Positions 17,515-26,148 of a DNA stretch of 49,900 nucleotides are shown here, in pieces. The notes beneath the pieces are model-generated. The model ran no database searches, was not told the origin of the DNA, and worked only from the letters and a program-made list of their open reading frames with translations. The first letter of the stretch is position 1; each line of letters opens with the position of its first letter. The stretch covers positions 1 through 49,900 of the forward strand of contig JAHJYW010000001.1 in the NCBI GenBank assembly GCA_018827375.1, read 5' to 3'. A program made the translations under genes and the position numbers. Source of the DNA: Alphaproteobacteria bacterium (lineage in GTDB: Bacteria > Pseudomonadota > Alphaproteobacteria > Caulobacterales > Hyphomonadaceae).

Positions 17515-17550
17515 GCGGGTTTGCGAAGGCTCAGCCCTTCGCGAACCCGC
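17515..17550. terminator. Convergent hairpin between SDR and GST genes
   Basis: A 15-bp stem with a single G-T pair (17515-17529 with 17536-17550) and a 6-nt loop lies at the meeting point of two convergent genes. The right arm encodes the last residues of the GST and the loop contains its stop codon. No T tract follows, so it may act as a processing or anti-readthrough structure. Confidence 0.6.
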
Positions 17551-18148
17551 GCTCGGTCATTGCCGCGTGCCAGCGGCCAAGGTTTTCTAATTCCTTGTGA
17601 GGCTCCCATTTCATCACGCGGGCAAAGCCTACGGCGATGTAGAGCGTGATGTCCGCGATCGAGAAGCGGTCCGCCGCCACGAACTCATGCGTCGCAAGAT
17701 GCGCGTCGAGGCGCTTGGCCATCGTGCGCGCCGCCTTCTCGCCCTTTGCAGCAGCTTCCGGGCTTTGCGGCACTTCCAGCGGCGCCATCATCGGATGCGA
17801 ATTGCGGAACCAGCCAGCGAACTGGATGAAGAACATCAGTTCGATGCGGCGGTCCCACATCTCGATCAGGGCCTTTTCCTTCGGGTCGGCGCCCATCAGG
17901 TTTGGCTCAGGGAACATGCCCTCCAGATATGTACAGATCGCGCGGCTCTCGGTGATGGCCGTGCCATCATCCAGCACCAGCGCCGGCACCTGCGAATAGG
18001 GCGAAACTTCGCGGTATTCCGGTGTCTTGTGCTGCTGGTCCATGATCGACACGTCGATCATCTCCACCGCGTCGAGCTTGCCTTTGGCCCGCAGGAAAAA
18101 GACGACCCGGTCAGGGTTTGGTGCCTTGGGGCTCTGGTAAAGTTTCAT
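17531..18148 (-). CDS. Glutathione S-transferase
   Basis: The 205-residue protein shows the thioredoxin-fold N-domain MKLYQSPKAPNPDRVVFFLRAKG, the cis-Pro region SQVPALVLDDGTAITESRAICTYLE (with the Glu-Ser that binds the gamma-glutamyl part), and the helical C-domain with the ADRFSIADITLYIA N-capping motif. The exact catalytic residue (Ser in YQSP) suggests a beta/nu-like class. ATG at 18148 lies 10 nt after the stop of the TonB receptor, so it is probably co-transcribed with it. Confidence 0.9.
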   Translation of the reverse strand: MKLYQSPKAPNPDRVVFFLRAKGKLDAVEMIDVSIMDQQHKTPEYREVSPYSQVPALVLDDGTAITESRAICTYLEGMFPEPNLMGADPKEKALIEMWDRRIELMFFIQFAGWFRNSHPMMAPLEVPQSPEAAAKGEKAARTMAKRLDAHLATHEFVAADRFSIADITLYIAVGFARVMKWEPHKELENLGRWHAAMTERGFAKG

Positions 18149-18158
18149 CCGTTTCCTC

Positions 18159-20288
18159 CTAGAATGTTTTTCTTATGCCCAGCGTCGCATTAAGCGGCTC
18201 ACCGGGAAAGTAGCGTCCGTTTCCAAACGCAAGGTCGGCGCGGTCGGCATAGGCCTCATCCGTCAGGTTACGCACGATCAGGAATACTTCGCTGCCTCCG
18301 GCAAAGGTGTAGGCGCCGCGCGCCGCCAGGATCGTGTGCCCCGGATAAACAGCCGTATTTGCGGGGTCCATGAAATATTCGCCCACATGCTCCACTGACA
18401 GTGACAGGGCGAGCGCTTCGGTTGCCTGCCAGTCGAGTGCAGCGTCGGCCAGCCATTCCGGCGCGGTGTCGATCTCGTTGCCATCGCGGATCGTCTCGGT
18501 TCCCGAGCCGACAATCCGGTCGAACGTATAGGTCTGGTCAGACCAGCTCACATTGCCCTTCAGCGCGAGCGTGTCGGTAATATCGAATGCGGCAGCCGCC
18601 TCGACGCCGATATGGCGCGTCGAGCCGTCCGGCACATTGAGACCGTCACTGTCGCGGAAGAAGAAGTTTTCCTTGTCCATCCAGTAGGCGGCCACATCGA
18701 ACACAAGCCGTCCGTCTACGGCGCTACCGCGTGCGCCCACTTCAACGCTGTCCAGCGTCTCTGTATCGACCTCACCAACAACCTGGAGGCTCTGCAGGCG
18801 GTAGAGGTCGGACACCTGCGGCGCCCGCTCACCGCGCGCATAGTTCACGTAATAGCTGATATCGCCAGGTGACCAGATCAGGCCGAGCTTCGGTGTCAGC
18901 AGGTCGAAACTGTCCGTCCGGTCAGCTGGCACATTGAAGCGGCCATTGATGCCGACCGGCGCAGCGGTGGAATAGTCATACTCATGCGTCTCACCGCGCA
19001 GGCCCGCCAGCACACTGACATTGTTGCCCAGCGCAAATTCCGCTTCGCCCCATAACGCCAGTTCGGTCGTGTCGACCGTGTAGTCATAGTGGACGCCCTG
19101 CGGAAAGCGCGTGTCGCTGGGAAAGAAACCAAACGGGTCGGGCTGGATTTCCTTGAGGTAGCCGCTCGCGAGATCAACATCGCCGCCCACGCGCAGCGCC
19201 AACCGGTCGCTCGCCTGCCAGCCATAGCGCGCCATCAGGCCGCCGCCCGTGTGCCCGTTCTTCTCGACGCCGCCATTGGGCAGGAAGTGCTGCGAGAAGA
19301 TCATCGCCTGGCTGTGCGCATAGGGCGTCAGCACGAGCGTGCCCGGGCCCAGTGCCCGCTCCGCCCGCATGCCAAGCCGCGCCGACCAGGCGTCGCGATA
19401 GGCTTCGGGGTTCGGGTTTTGCGTAACGAGATCGCGGTCCTTGTAGCTGTCGGTGCCCACCACAAAGCCAGCCGTTTCCTGGTTCAGGTTCGAAGCCGAC
19501 AACCAAGGCGTCACATCCCACGCGCCCAGCGAATAAGCGCCGACGGCAGAGAATTTCTGCTGGTCGGTGCCCGTATTGTCGCGCCAGCCGGTATCGTGCT
19601 GCAGTGACAGGCCTAGGCGCACATGTTCGCCATTGTCCAGCGCGGCATCGGTGCGGTAGCGGCCCAGCGTGCCATAGCTCGCGCTGGCAAAGCTGCCATC
19701 GCCCGGCTTGCCAAGAATCACATTGACGAGGCCGTGCACGGCGTTCGAGCCATACTTGGCGCTACCCGGCCCGCGCACCACTTCAATGGCCTCAGCCACT
19801 TCATGGTGCGGTTCCATCAGGCTGTTGACGTTGCCAAAGGCCGGCGAGCGCGTCGGCACGCCATTCTCGAGGATGAGGAAGCTGCCCTGCCCCGCCCCGC
19901 CGGTGAGCACGGGCGAGCGAATAGCGATTAGATGCTCCTGTCCGGAATTCATCTGGATGTTAACGCCTGGCAGCGTGTTCATGATTTCGGCGGGGTGGTC
20001 AGCATTGATGGCAGCGATTTGATCACTGAAGACAACAGCGTAGCTGCCCGGGTCATTCTCGCCGCGGTCGCCCCACACTTCGACCGGCGACAGGCGCTGG
20101 GTCGAGTGGGCAACGAAAACACCCGCAGACCCATCATCATTCCGGCATTCATCAATCGCCGTTGAAGATTCGGTACAGGGCGGCAGGGCCGCATAGGCCT
20201 CTTCCGACGCCTGCGCTGCCACCTGCCCCGCAAGACAGGTGGCCAGAACGGCAAGGCTGGCGGAGGTCGCAATCAGTCGGTGCGGCAT
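18159..20288 (-). CDS. TonB-dependent outer membrane receptor
   Basis: The 709-residue protein has a signal peptide (cleavage after GQVAAQA), a plug domain (IMNTLPGVNIQMNSGQ; ILENGVPTRSP; IEVVRGPGSAKYGSNAVHGLVNVI, about 100-190) and a beta-barrel with NLTDEAYADRADL and a terminal aromatic residue in TLGIRKTF. It imports a scarce nutrient across the outer membrane with TonB energy. The ligand is not evident; the fold resembles siderophore, cobalamin and copper receptors. Four cysteines near residues 38-50 of the mature N-terminus are unusual. ATG at 20288 has GAAGGG upstream. No ExbB/TonB genes are nearby; GST is the only operon partner. Confidence 0.93.
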   Translation of the reverse strand: MPHRLIATSASLAVLATCLAGQVAAQASEEAYAALPPCTESSTAIDECRNDDGSAGVFVAHSTQRLSPVEVWGDRGENDPGSYAVVFSDQIAAINADHPAEIMNTLPGVNIQMNSGQEHLIAIRSPVLTGGAGQGSFLILENGVPTRSPAFGNVNSLMEPHHEVAEAIEVVRGPGSAKYGSNAVHGLVNVILGKPGDGSFASASYGTLGRYRTDAALDNGEHVRLGLSLQHDTGWRDNTGTDQQKFSAVGAYSLGAWDVTPWLSASNLNQETAGFVVGTDSYKDRDLVTQNPNPEAYRDAWSARLGMRAERALGPGTLVLTPYAHSQAMIFSQHFLPNGGVEKNGHTGGGLMARYGWQASDRLALRVGGDVDLASGYLKEIQPDPFGFFPSDTRFPQGVHYDYTVDTTELALWGEAEFALGNNVSVLAGLRGETHEYDYSTAAPVGINGRFNVPADRTDSFDLLTPKLGLIWSPGDISYYVNYARGERAPQVSDLYRLQSLQVVGEVDTETLDSVEVGARGSAVDGRLVFDVAAYWMDKENFFFRDSDGLNVPDGSTRHIGVEAAAAFDITDTLALKGNVSWSDQTYTFDRIVGSGTETIRDGNEIDTAPEWLADAALDWQATEALALSLSVEHVGEYFMDPANTAVYPGHTILAARGAYTFAGGSEVFLIVRNLTDEAYADRADLAFGNGRYFPGEPLNATLGIRKTF

Positions 20289-20325
20289 GGAAAACCCTTC
20301 GGCTTGGTTGCTATGCCCGAGACTT

Positions 20326-20354
20326 AGGGCGTCACTCGCCCAATGGCGAGCCCT
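20326..20354 (-). terminator. Hairpin after the CNT transporter gene
   Basis: CTCGCC and GGCGAG (20335-20340, 20345-20350) pair around CAAT, extended by AGGG/CCCT across a 5-nt bulge. It lies just after the stop of the minus-strand transporter gene. No T run, so activity is uncertain. Confidence 0.4.
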
Positions 20355-20368
20355 CCCGGTGCGTCAGC

Positions 20369-21655
20369 TCACTGCGCGAACAGCATGAACGGCAAAGCCC
20401 CCACGACGGCGCCTGAGAGACATGTCGCCAGCGTGCCCGCCAACAGCGTTTTCCACGCCAGCTCAAGGAAGGTCGAGCGCCGCGCCGGCTCGATAATGCT
20501 GAGGCCGCCAAGGAGGATGCCGATGGAACCAAAATTGGCGAATCCGCAGATCGCGTGCGCCGTGATCATGCGCGCGCGCGGGCTGAGGCCCTCGGCGGCC
20601 TCGCCCGAGAGCTGCAGGAAGGCAACAAACTCGGTCAGCACGGTCTTGATGCCCATAAGGGAGCCCGACTGCGCCGCCTCTCCCATGGGCACGCCGATCA
20701 TGTACATGACCGGGGCGAATATCCAGCCGAGGATGCGCTCAATGGAAAGCGGCGCGCCGGCGACATCCGGAAACGCCCCAAGGCCAAGGTTTACCAGGTA
20801 GAGCGCTGCAAAGGCCGCGATCAGCATAGTCACGATGTTCGCGATGATCTTCAGGCCGTCGCTTGCGCCGGTCGAGAAGGCGTCCATCGTGGAATCATAT
20901 TCAAAATCCGGCTCGTGCGCCCGCTGTGTCTCGTCCACCGTCTCCGGCACCATGACCAAAGCGAGGGCTACGGCAGCTGGCGCCGCAATCAGCGACGCGG
21001 CCAGCAACTGGCCCAGCGCATTAGGCAGCACGTCCTTCAGGAACACGCCGTAAAGCACCAGCACGCTGCCTGCGACGGTCGCAAAACCGGCCGTCATCAT
21101 GATGAAGATTTCAGACCGCGTCATGCCCTTGATGTATGGCTTGATCAGGATCGGCGCCTCGGTCATGCCCATGAACACGTTCGCTGCCACGGCCAGCGAG
21201 GTCGCCCCGCCCAGCCCCATGAAGCGCCTGAACACGCTGGCGAAGCCTTTTGTCACCCAGCGCAGGATATGCCAGTGCCACAGCACGGCCGACAGCGAAG
21301 CCACAACGATGATCAGCGGCAACAGGTGCACGGCAAAGATCGGCCCGGGCTGCCCTGTCAGGTTTTCCCAGCCTTCCTGCGTGCCGAACACCGAGCCAAA
21401 CACGAAGGCCGTGCCATAGGCCGTGGCCGCGATCAGACCGTCGACCACTGTGTTCGCAGCGAACAGCACATCGCGCACAAACGGAATACCGAACAGGATG
21501 AGCGCGAAAGCGAACTGGATGGCGACCGCGCCCAGAACGACCTTCCAGGGAAAGGCCTTCCGGTTCTCGCTGAGGCTCCATGCGATTGCGAAGATGACCG
21601 CAATACCGAGCAGCGCCCGCGCATTGTCCCAACCCCATTCAAACCCTGCCGGCAT
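20369..21655 (-). CDS. Concentrative nucleoside transporter (CNT/NupC family)
   Basis: The 428-residue inner-membrane protein is rich in hydrophobic segments and carries the CNT signature ATSLAVAANVFMGMTEAPIL followed by KPYIKGMTRSE, plus GFATVAGSVL, and the C-terminal CGFANFGSIGILLGGL. It couples nucleoside uptake to Na+ or H+. I place the start at ATG 21655 because AAGGGAG ends 8 nt before it; a GTG at 21661 is too close to that site. It lies 80 nt upstream of the TonB receptor on the same strand, with a hairpin between, so joint action in nucleoside uptake is possible but unproven. Confidence 0.92.
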   Translation of the reverse strand: MPAGFEWGWDNARALLGIAVIFAIAWSLSENRKAFPWKVVLGAVAIQFAFALILFGIPFVRDVLFAANTVVDGLIAATAYGTAFVFGSVFGTQEGWENLTGQPGPIFAVHLLPLIIVVASLSAVLWHWHILRWVTKGFASVFRRFMGLGGATSLAVAANVFMGMTEAPILIKPYIKGMTRSEIFIMMTAGFATVAGSVLVLYGVFLKDVLPNALGQLLAASLIAAPAAVALALVMVPETVDETQRAHEPDFEYDSTMDAFSTGASDGLKIIANIVTMLIAAFAALYLVNLGLGAFPDVAGAPLSIERILGWIFAPVMYMIGVPMGEAAQSGSLMGIKTVLTEFVAFLQLSGEAAEGLSPRARMITAHAICGFANFGSIGILLGGLSIIEPARRSTFLELAWKTLLAGTLATCLSGAVVGALPFMLFAQ

Positions 21656-21895
21656 CCACACGCTCCCTTGCCCGATCTCAACCGTTTAAGACTTAGCCGT
21701 GACAGCCGGGAATGGAAAGCACGCAGGTGCGCCGGGGTGTATCTCGCGCCATGTTGCCGGAAACCGTGGCACGCAAACCCGGGTCGCTTTGACGCCCCCG
21801 CGCCCGGACCACTGGTTTTTGCCTTTACAATCAAGTATCTCCCTCGCACACCGCTAGCCTGCCCGGGTCATGCCGTGGCCTTCAGACGGAGAGAG

Positions 21896-23437
21896 ATGAT
21901 GATGCGCGCTTTGTTCATGGCCCTGATGCTGGCTTCTGCCACGCCCGCCTTTGCCGCCCCGGATACCACCAAACCGAAAGACGAGAAGACAGAATCCAGG
22001 CCCGTGCCTGATCCGGTCATGTTCGAGAGCAAGCATACGGGTGTCTTCGGCAACGAGAAGATCGCCTACCGTGTGGAAGCGGGCGAAACCTATATACCCA
22101 ATGATGCAGGCGATCCCGCCGCCAGCCTCTTCACCATCTCCTATATCCGCGAGAATGCGGGCGCCGACCGGCCCGTCACGTTCGTGTTCAATGGCGGGCC
22201 CGGCTCGGCGTCCGTCTGGCTGAATCTCGGCCTGCTTGGCCCGAAGCGCGTCGACGTGCCGAGCGATGCCGACGCCGATGATGGCGCAGCGCCCTACAAG
22301 CTGGTCGACAATCCGCAATCCATCCTCAACCTGACGGATCTCGTCTTCATCGACCCCGTCGGCACGGGCTACAGCCGGGCCGTGGGCGAAGGCGAGAACA
22401 CCGATTACTGGAACGAAAACGGCGACGCCGGCTCGATTTCCGAGTTCATCCGCATCTGGATCACAAAGAACAAACGCTGGAACGCCCCGAAATACCTCGC
22501 CGGCGAAAGCTTCGGCACCACCCGCGCCGCCTATCTCGCCAACGAACTGACCACAGGCGACGTCGATATCGCCCTCAACGGCATCGTGTTGATCTCGCAG
22601 GCGCTCGACTATGAAGGCTCCACCTCGGTCGACGACAATGTCTATTCCTACATCACCTACCTGCCGAGCATGGCCGCCGCCGCGCAATATCACGGCAAGG
22701 CGGGCACAGGCATCGCTCAGGCCGATTTCCTCACCGAGGCCCGCACCTTTGCCCGCGACGTCTACGGCCCTGCGCTACTCAAGGGCGACCAGATCAGCCC
22801 CGAAGAACGCGCACGCATCCGCGACAAGCTCGCCTACTTCACCGGCCTGGCGCCAGCCTATATCGAAAAGTCGAACCTGCGCATCCTGATGCCGCGCTTC
22901 CAGAAGGAACTGCTGCGCGATCAGGGCCTCGCGATTGGCCGGCTCGATGGACGCTACAAGGGCGACGAAGCCGATGACATTGCGGAAACGCCGGAAGACG
23001 ATGCGGCGAGCTATTTCGTCAGCTCCGCCTATTCCGCGCTGATGAACCAGTACCTCTCGACCGATCTCGGCGTCGAGATGGACCGGCCCTATATCGTGTC
23101 CAGCAGCGATGCGAGTTCACAATGGGATTTCACTGATGCGCCCGAAGGCGAGTCCTGGGAACCGCACTATGTGAATGTCGGCCGCAAGCTGACGACCGTG
23201 ATGCGCCACAACACGGCCCTGAAGGTCATGGTGGCCAGCGGCTATTATGACATGATCACTCCCTTCTTCGACGCGGAGATCACATTTGCGCGCTATGGCA
23301 TCCCGCAGGACCGTGTCGCCATGACCTACTATCAGGGCGGCCACATGATGTACCTGAACGACGGCGCCCTCGAAGCCCTGACAACCGACCTCCGCAGCTT
23401 CTACGCCGGAAAGCTGAAGGACACCCGCCCGCAATAG
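21896..23437 (+). CDS. Secreted serine carboxypeptidase, peptidase family S10
   Basis: The 513-residue product starts with a signal peptide (MMMRALFMALMLASATPAFA) and is likely periplasmic or secreted. S10 motifs are FVFNGGPGSASVWL (oxyanion, about 97-110), FIDPVGTGYS, the nucleophile Ser205 in GESFGTTRAAYLA, Asp452 in SGYYDMITPF and His483 in QGGHMMYL, completing the triad. It removes C-terminal residues from peptides, usually at acidic pH. Three ATG codons follow each other at 21896, 21899 and 21902 after GGAGAG; the first is given. Any longer reading upstream is antisense to the transporter gene and is not supported. Confidence 0.93.
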   Translation: MMMRALFMALMLASATPAFAAPDTTKPKDEKTESRPVPDPVMFESKHTGVFGNEKIAYRVEAGETYIPNDAGDPAASLFTISYIRENAGADRPVTFVFNGGPGSASVWLNLGLLGPKRVDVPSDADADDGAAPYKLVDNPQSILNLTDLVFIDPVGTGYSRAVGEGENTDYWNENGDAGSISEFIRIWITKNKRWNAPKYLAGESFGTTRAAYLANELTTGDVDIALNGIVLISQALDYEGSTSVDDNVYSYITYLPSMAAAAQYHGKAGTGIAQADFLTEARTFARDVYGPALLKGDQISPEERARIRDKLAYFTGLAPAYIEKSNLRILMPRFQKELLRDQGLAIGRLDGRYKGDEADDIAETPEDDAASYFVSSAYSALMNQYLSTDLGVEMDRPYIVSSSDASSQWDFTDAPEGESWEPHYVNVGRKLTTVMRHNTALKVMVASGYYDMITPFFDAEITFARYGIPQDRVAMTYYQGGHMMYLNDGALEALTTDLRSFYAGKLKDTRPQ

Positions 23438-23467
23438 GCAAAGCTGCGCCCTAAGCCCGCCCCTTCA

Positions 23468-23499
23468 TTCGCCGCCCCGACCTAAGCCGGAGCGGCGAA
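23468..23499. terminator. Convergent hairpin after the S10 peptidase gene
   Basis: TTCGCCGC/GCGGCGAA (23468-23475, 23492-23499) pair perfectly, extended by CCG/CGG after one mismatch, with an 8-nt loop. It sits between two convergent genes and lacks a T tract. Confidence 0.5.
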
Positions 23500-23511
23500 A
23501 CAGGTTATCAA

Positions 23512-23880
23512 CTAGCCGAGCTTGCAGACGCAGATCTTGTTGCCGTCCGGGTCGCGGAAATAGGCGCCATAGAATGTCGGCATGCGGTTGCCGGGGGCGC
23601 CTTCGTCGACGGCACCCATCGCGATGGCCTTGTTGTAGACCTTGTCGACCGTCGCATTGTCCGCGCAGGCCAGCGCCGGCATCACGCCATTGCCACAGCT
23701 CGCGGCATCCTTGTCATAGGGGTCGCCGATCGCCAGCATCGGCTGGCCGGGCCCCACACCGTAGAATTGCAGGCGATCGTTTGCAAAGAAGCGTTTTGCG
23801 CCCATTTCGCCCAGTACGGCGTCATAGAAAGTCAGGGCTTTTTCCTTGTTGTTCGTTCCAAGGGTTACGTAAGCCAGCAT
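23512..23880 (-). CDS. VOC (glyoxalase/bleomycin-resistance fold) family protein
   Basis: The 122-residue protein has the paired beta-alpha-beta-beta-beta modules of the vicinal oxygen chelate fold: MLAYVTLGTNNKEKALTFYDAVLGEMG at the start and AYFRDPDGNKICVCK at the end. The metal-binding residues of true glyoxalase I are not clearly kept, so the function is open. ATG at 23880 has GGGAGG 7 nt upstream; an ATG at 23895 lies within that site and is less likely. Confidence 0.85.
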   Translation of the reverse strand: MLAYVTLGTNNKEKALTFYDAVLGEMGAKRFFANDRLQFYGVGPGQPMLAIGDPYDKDAASCGNGVMPALACADNATVDKVYNKAIAMGAVDEGAPGNRMPTFYGAYFRDPDGNKICVCKLG

Positions 23881-24035
23881 GTCGGTTCCTCCCATTTCAT
23901 GCGTTTCTTTTCGGCACTCTGACCATGAGACCCCATGCCCGGCAAGATATGACGCAGGGACGCGGCTTGACGTTTACGTGAACGTCTGGTGTGACACCGG
24001 CCAGAACCGTTTGTTGCAATTGCAGGAGTTTTCTC

Positions 24036-24956
24036 ATGTCCGATATCCGCTTTGACGGCAAAGTTGCCATCGTCACCGGCGCCGGTGGCGGCCTTGGCCG
24101 TTGCCACGCACTCGAACTAGCCCGCCGCGGCGCCAAGGTCGTTGTCAACGACCTGGGCCCAAGCATGGACGGATCGGGCGGAAGCTCCGCTGGTGCTGAA
24201 GCCGTGGTCAAGGAAATCGAAGCCCTTGGCGGCGAAGCCATGGCCAATGGCTCTTCCGTTGCCGATCTGGCCGGCGTGAAGAAGATGATCGACGACACGA
24301 TGGCCAAATGGGGCCGCATAGACATCCTGATCGCCAATGCCGGTATCCTGCGCGACAAGTCCTTCTCGAAGATGACGCAAGCCGACATCGACATCGTCAT
24401 CGACGTGCACCTTCGCGGCTCGTTCATGCCGATCCACGCCGTCTGGGACATCATGAAAGAGCAGAATTACGGCCGTATCGTCGTGACGACCTCATCGACC
24501 GGTCTCTATGGCAATTTTGGCCAAGCCAACTATGGCGCCGCCAAGCTCGGCCTGGTCGGCATGATGAACACGCTGAAGATCGAAGGCGCGAAGAACAACA
24601 TCAAGATCAACGCGGTCTGCCCGGTTGCTGCAACCGCCATGACGGAAGGCCTGATGCCGCCTGCCGTGCTCGAGCAGCTGAAGCCTGAATACGTGTCGCC
24701 GGGCGTGATGAACCTTGTCAAGGAAGACGCCCCAACCGGCGTTATCCTGTCGGCCGCTGCAGGCGCCTTCTCGATCGCACGTATCGTCGAAACCGAAGGT
24801 GCATTCGTTGGCGTGGGCGACGACCTCACCGCTGAAGCGGTTGCCGCCAAATGGGACCAGATCACCGACACGTCCAAGACGCTGCCAGCCTTCAAGGCCG
24901 GTGGTGAACACGGCCAGCACATGTTCGCCATCGCGGCCGGCGGTGTGAAGGCCTAA
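24036..24956 (+). CDS. SDR-family (3R)-hydroxyacyl-CoA dehydrogenase-like protein
   Basis: The 306-residue protein is an SDR with TGAGGGLGRCHA cofactor loop, VVNDLGPSMDGSGGS, LIANAGILRDKSF, catalytic Ser in VTTSSTG, YGAAKLG with Tyr and Lys, and CPVAATAMTEGLMP. The NDLG and LRDKSF blocks and the C-terminal VETEGAFVGVGDDLTAEAVAAKWDQI are those of the dehydrogenase part of peroxisomal multifunctional enzyme type 2 and bacterial relatives, acting on hydroxyacyl-CoA or steroid CoA esters. ATG at 24036 has CAGGAG upstream. Monocistronic as far as the sequence shows. Confidence 0.9.
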   Translation: MSDIRFDGKVAIVTGAGGGLGRCHALELARRGAKVVVNDLGPSMDGSGGSSAGAEAVVKEIEALGGEAMANGSSVADLAGVKKMIDDTMAKWGRIDILIANAGILRDKSFSKMTQADIDIVIDVHLRGSFMPIHAVWDIMKEQNYGRIVVTTSSTGLYGNFGQANYGAAKLGLVGMMNTLKIEGAKNNIKINAVCPVAATAMTEGLMPPAVLEQLKPEYVSPGVMNLVKEDAPTGVILSAAAGAFSIARIVETEGAFVGVGDDLTAEAVAAKWDQITDTSKTLPAFKAGGEHGQHMFAIAAGGVKA

Positions 24957-25015
24957 GGTTGCCTCAGGCGAGTTTTAAGCGCAGGATTCTCCTCACACGC
25001 TATTGAGGGGAATCC

Positions 25016-25378
25016 ATGCGTTTTACTGCCATTACATTTCTATTTTCAGCCTTCCTGATTGCCACGGCGTGCAGCGCCCCTCCGCCAGCCGAAACCGCCC
25101 AACCTGCTGCAGAACCTGCACCACTGCCTATAAGCGCAGAGGGCGAGACATGCGGCGGCATCGCTGCGCTGCAATGCGAAGAAGGCTATTTCTGCCTCGT
25201 TCCGGATGGGCTTTGCGTGAACACGGCTGACTATGCCGGCACTTGCCAGAAGATTCGTCCCGCCTGCACACGCGAATATGCGCCTGTCTGCGGCTGCAAC
25301 GGGAAGACCTATCCGAATACATGTGAAGCCCACGCCGACGGCACAAGCGTCGCCACGACGGGCGCCTGTACAGGCTGA
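25016..25378 (+). CDS. Lipoprotein with a Kazal-type serine protease inhibitor domain
   Basis: The 120-residue product has a lipoprotein signal (FLIATAC, Cys19), a Pro/Ala-rich tether, a five-cysteine module at about 46-77 (Cys46, 54, 60, 67, 77) and a Kazal-like domain at about 84-118: CTREYAPVCGCNGKTYPNTC, then CEAHADGTSV and Cys118. It has the core C-x7-C-x-C...GxTYxNxC pattern. Kazal domains block serine proteases by a canonical loop; in bacteria they may guard the envelope against host, predator or own proteases. ATG at 25016 has GAGGGGA upstream. Target protease unknown. Confidence 0.88.
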   Translation: MRFTAITFLFSAFLIATACSAPPPAETAQPAAEPAPLPISAEGETCGGIAALQCEEGYFCLVPDGLCVNTADYAGTCQKIRPACTREYAPVCGCNGKTYPNTCEAHADGTSVATTGACTG

Positions 25379-25384
25379 ACGGCA

Positions 25385-25408
25385 ACGGCCTCCCTTTGGG
25401 GAGGCCGT
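25385..25408. terminator. Convergent terminator-like hairpin
   Basis: A perfect 10-bp stem (ACGGCCTCCC at 25385-25394, GGGAGGCCGT at 25399-25408) around TTTG lies between the convergent Kazal and HD-domain genes. No long T tract, so strength is uncertain. Confidence 0.6.
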
Positions 25409-25414
25409 CACACG

Positions 25415-26011
25415 TTAGTCTTGCATGGCTTTGAGATACATCGAGTTTTTTGGCTTGGAAAAGACGCGCTCAACCATCGGCGCGAAGAATTCCAGCGACT
25501 CGCTCTCATAGTCAGGATCGAATGCGGCCTGATCGTAGAGATGGCAGAACTGCGCACAGTATTCATAGTGTGGGCTGTCCTTGAACTGCTCACGCATGTT
25601 CTTGTCGAGGCCAAGATATTCGAAGAAGTAATAGCCTTGGAACGCGCCGTGATTGGCCACCATGAACAGGTTGGCCTCTGACACGAAGGGCTTGAGGATC
25701 GCTGCAGCAACATCCGGATGATTCATGCTGCCGAGCGTATCGCCGATATCATGCAGCAGGGCGCAGACGACGTATTCCTCGTCGCGGCCGTCGCGGTGAG
25801 CGCGCGTCGCGGTCTGCAGCGAGTGGGTCAGACGGTCGACCGGGAAGCCACCATAATCACCATCGAGCAGGCGAAGATGGTCAAGCACACGCTTGGCAAG
25901 GCCCTTGTTGAACTGCTTGGCGTGGGTCGCAATGATGCCCCAGTCTTCCTGAGTGCCCTCAAGCATTTCGCGGAACTTTGCCCGCTCTTCAATGTCATGT
26001 CCGTCGGCCAT
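25415..26011 (-). CDS. HD-domain protein, possible PhnZ/MIOX-like or phosphohydrolase
   Basis: The 198-residue protein has an HD core: His63 (LTHSLQTATRAH), the HD pair His87-Asp88 in CALLHDIGD, and a later MVANHGAFQGYYFFEYLG with His and DQAAFDP with Asp. The spacing and the LTHSLQTA plus LLHDIGD blocks recall small HD oxygenases such as PhnZ, but metal hydrolysis is as likely. ATG at 26011 has GGAGGAGA upstream and starts MADGHDIEERAKF, typical of the group. It is divergent from the retropepsin-like gene. Confidence 0.8.
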   Translation of the reverse strand: MADGHDIEERAKFREMLEGTQEDWGIIATHAKQFNKGLAKRVLDHLRLLDGDYGGFPVDRLTHSLQTATRAHRDGRDEEYVVCALLHDIGDTLGSMNHPDVAAAILKPFVSEANLFMVANHGAFQGYYFFEYLGLDKNMREQFKDSPHYEYCAQFCHLYDQAAFDPDYESESLEFFAPMVERVFSKPKNSMYLKAMQD

Positions 26012-26148
26012 TTTATGTCTCCTCCATGTCTCGTTAGGCCAACGATATACCAGACGGTGACAACAGGAAAGCTTGGCCGCTTCCGGGCACCGTTTGGATG
26101 CGACCGGAAATCGTGTCATTCTGGCAATTGCAAGAGCGAGGATACGCG

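Noticed and set aside
20555..21895. Long plus-strand reading frame continuous with the S10 peptidase
   Set aside because: It is antisense to the CNT transporter gene and has no signal peptide or family match; the peptidase has its own ribosome-binding site and signal peptide at 21896.
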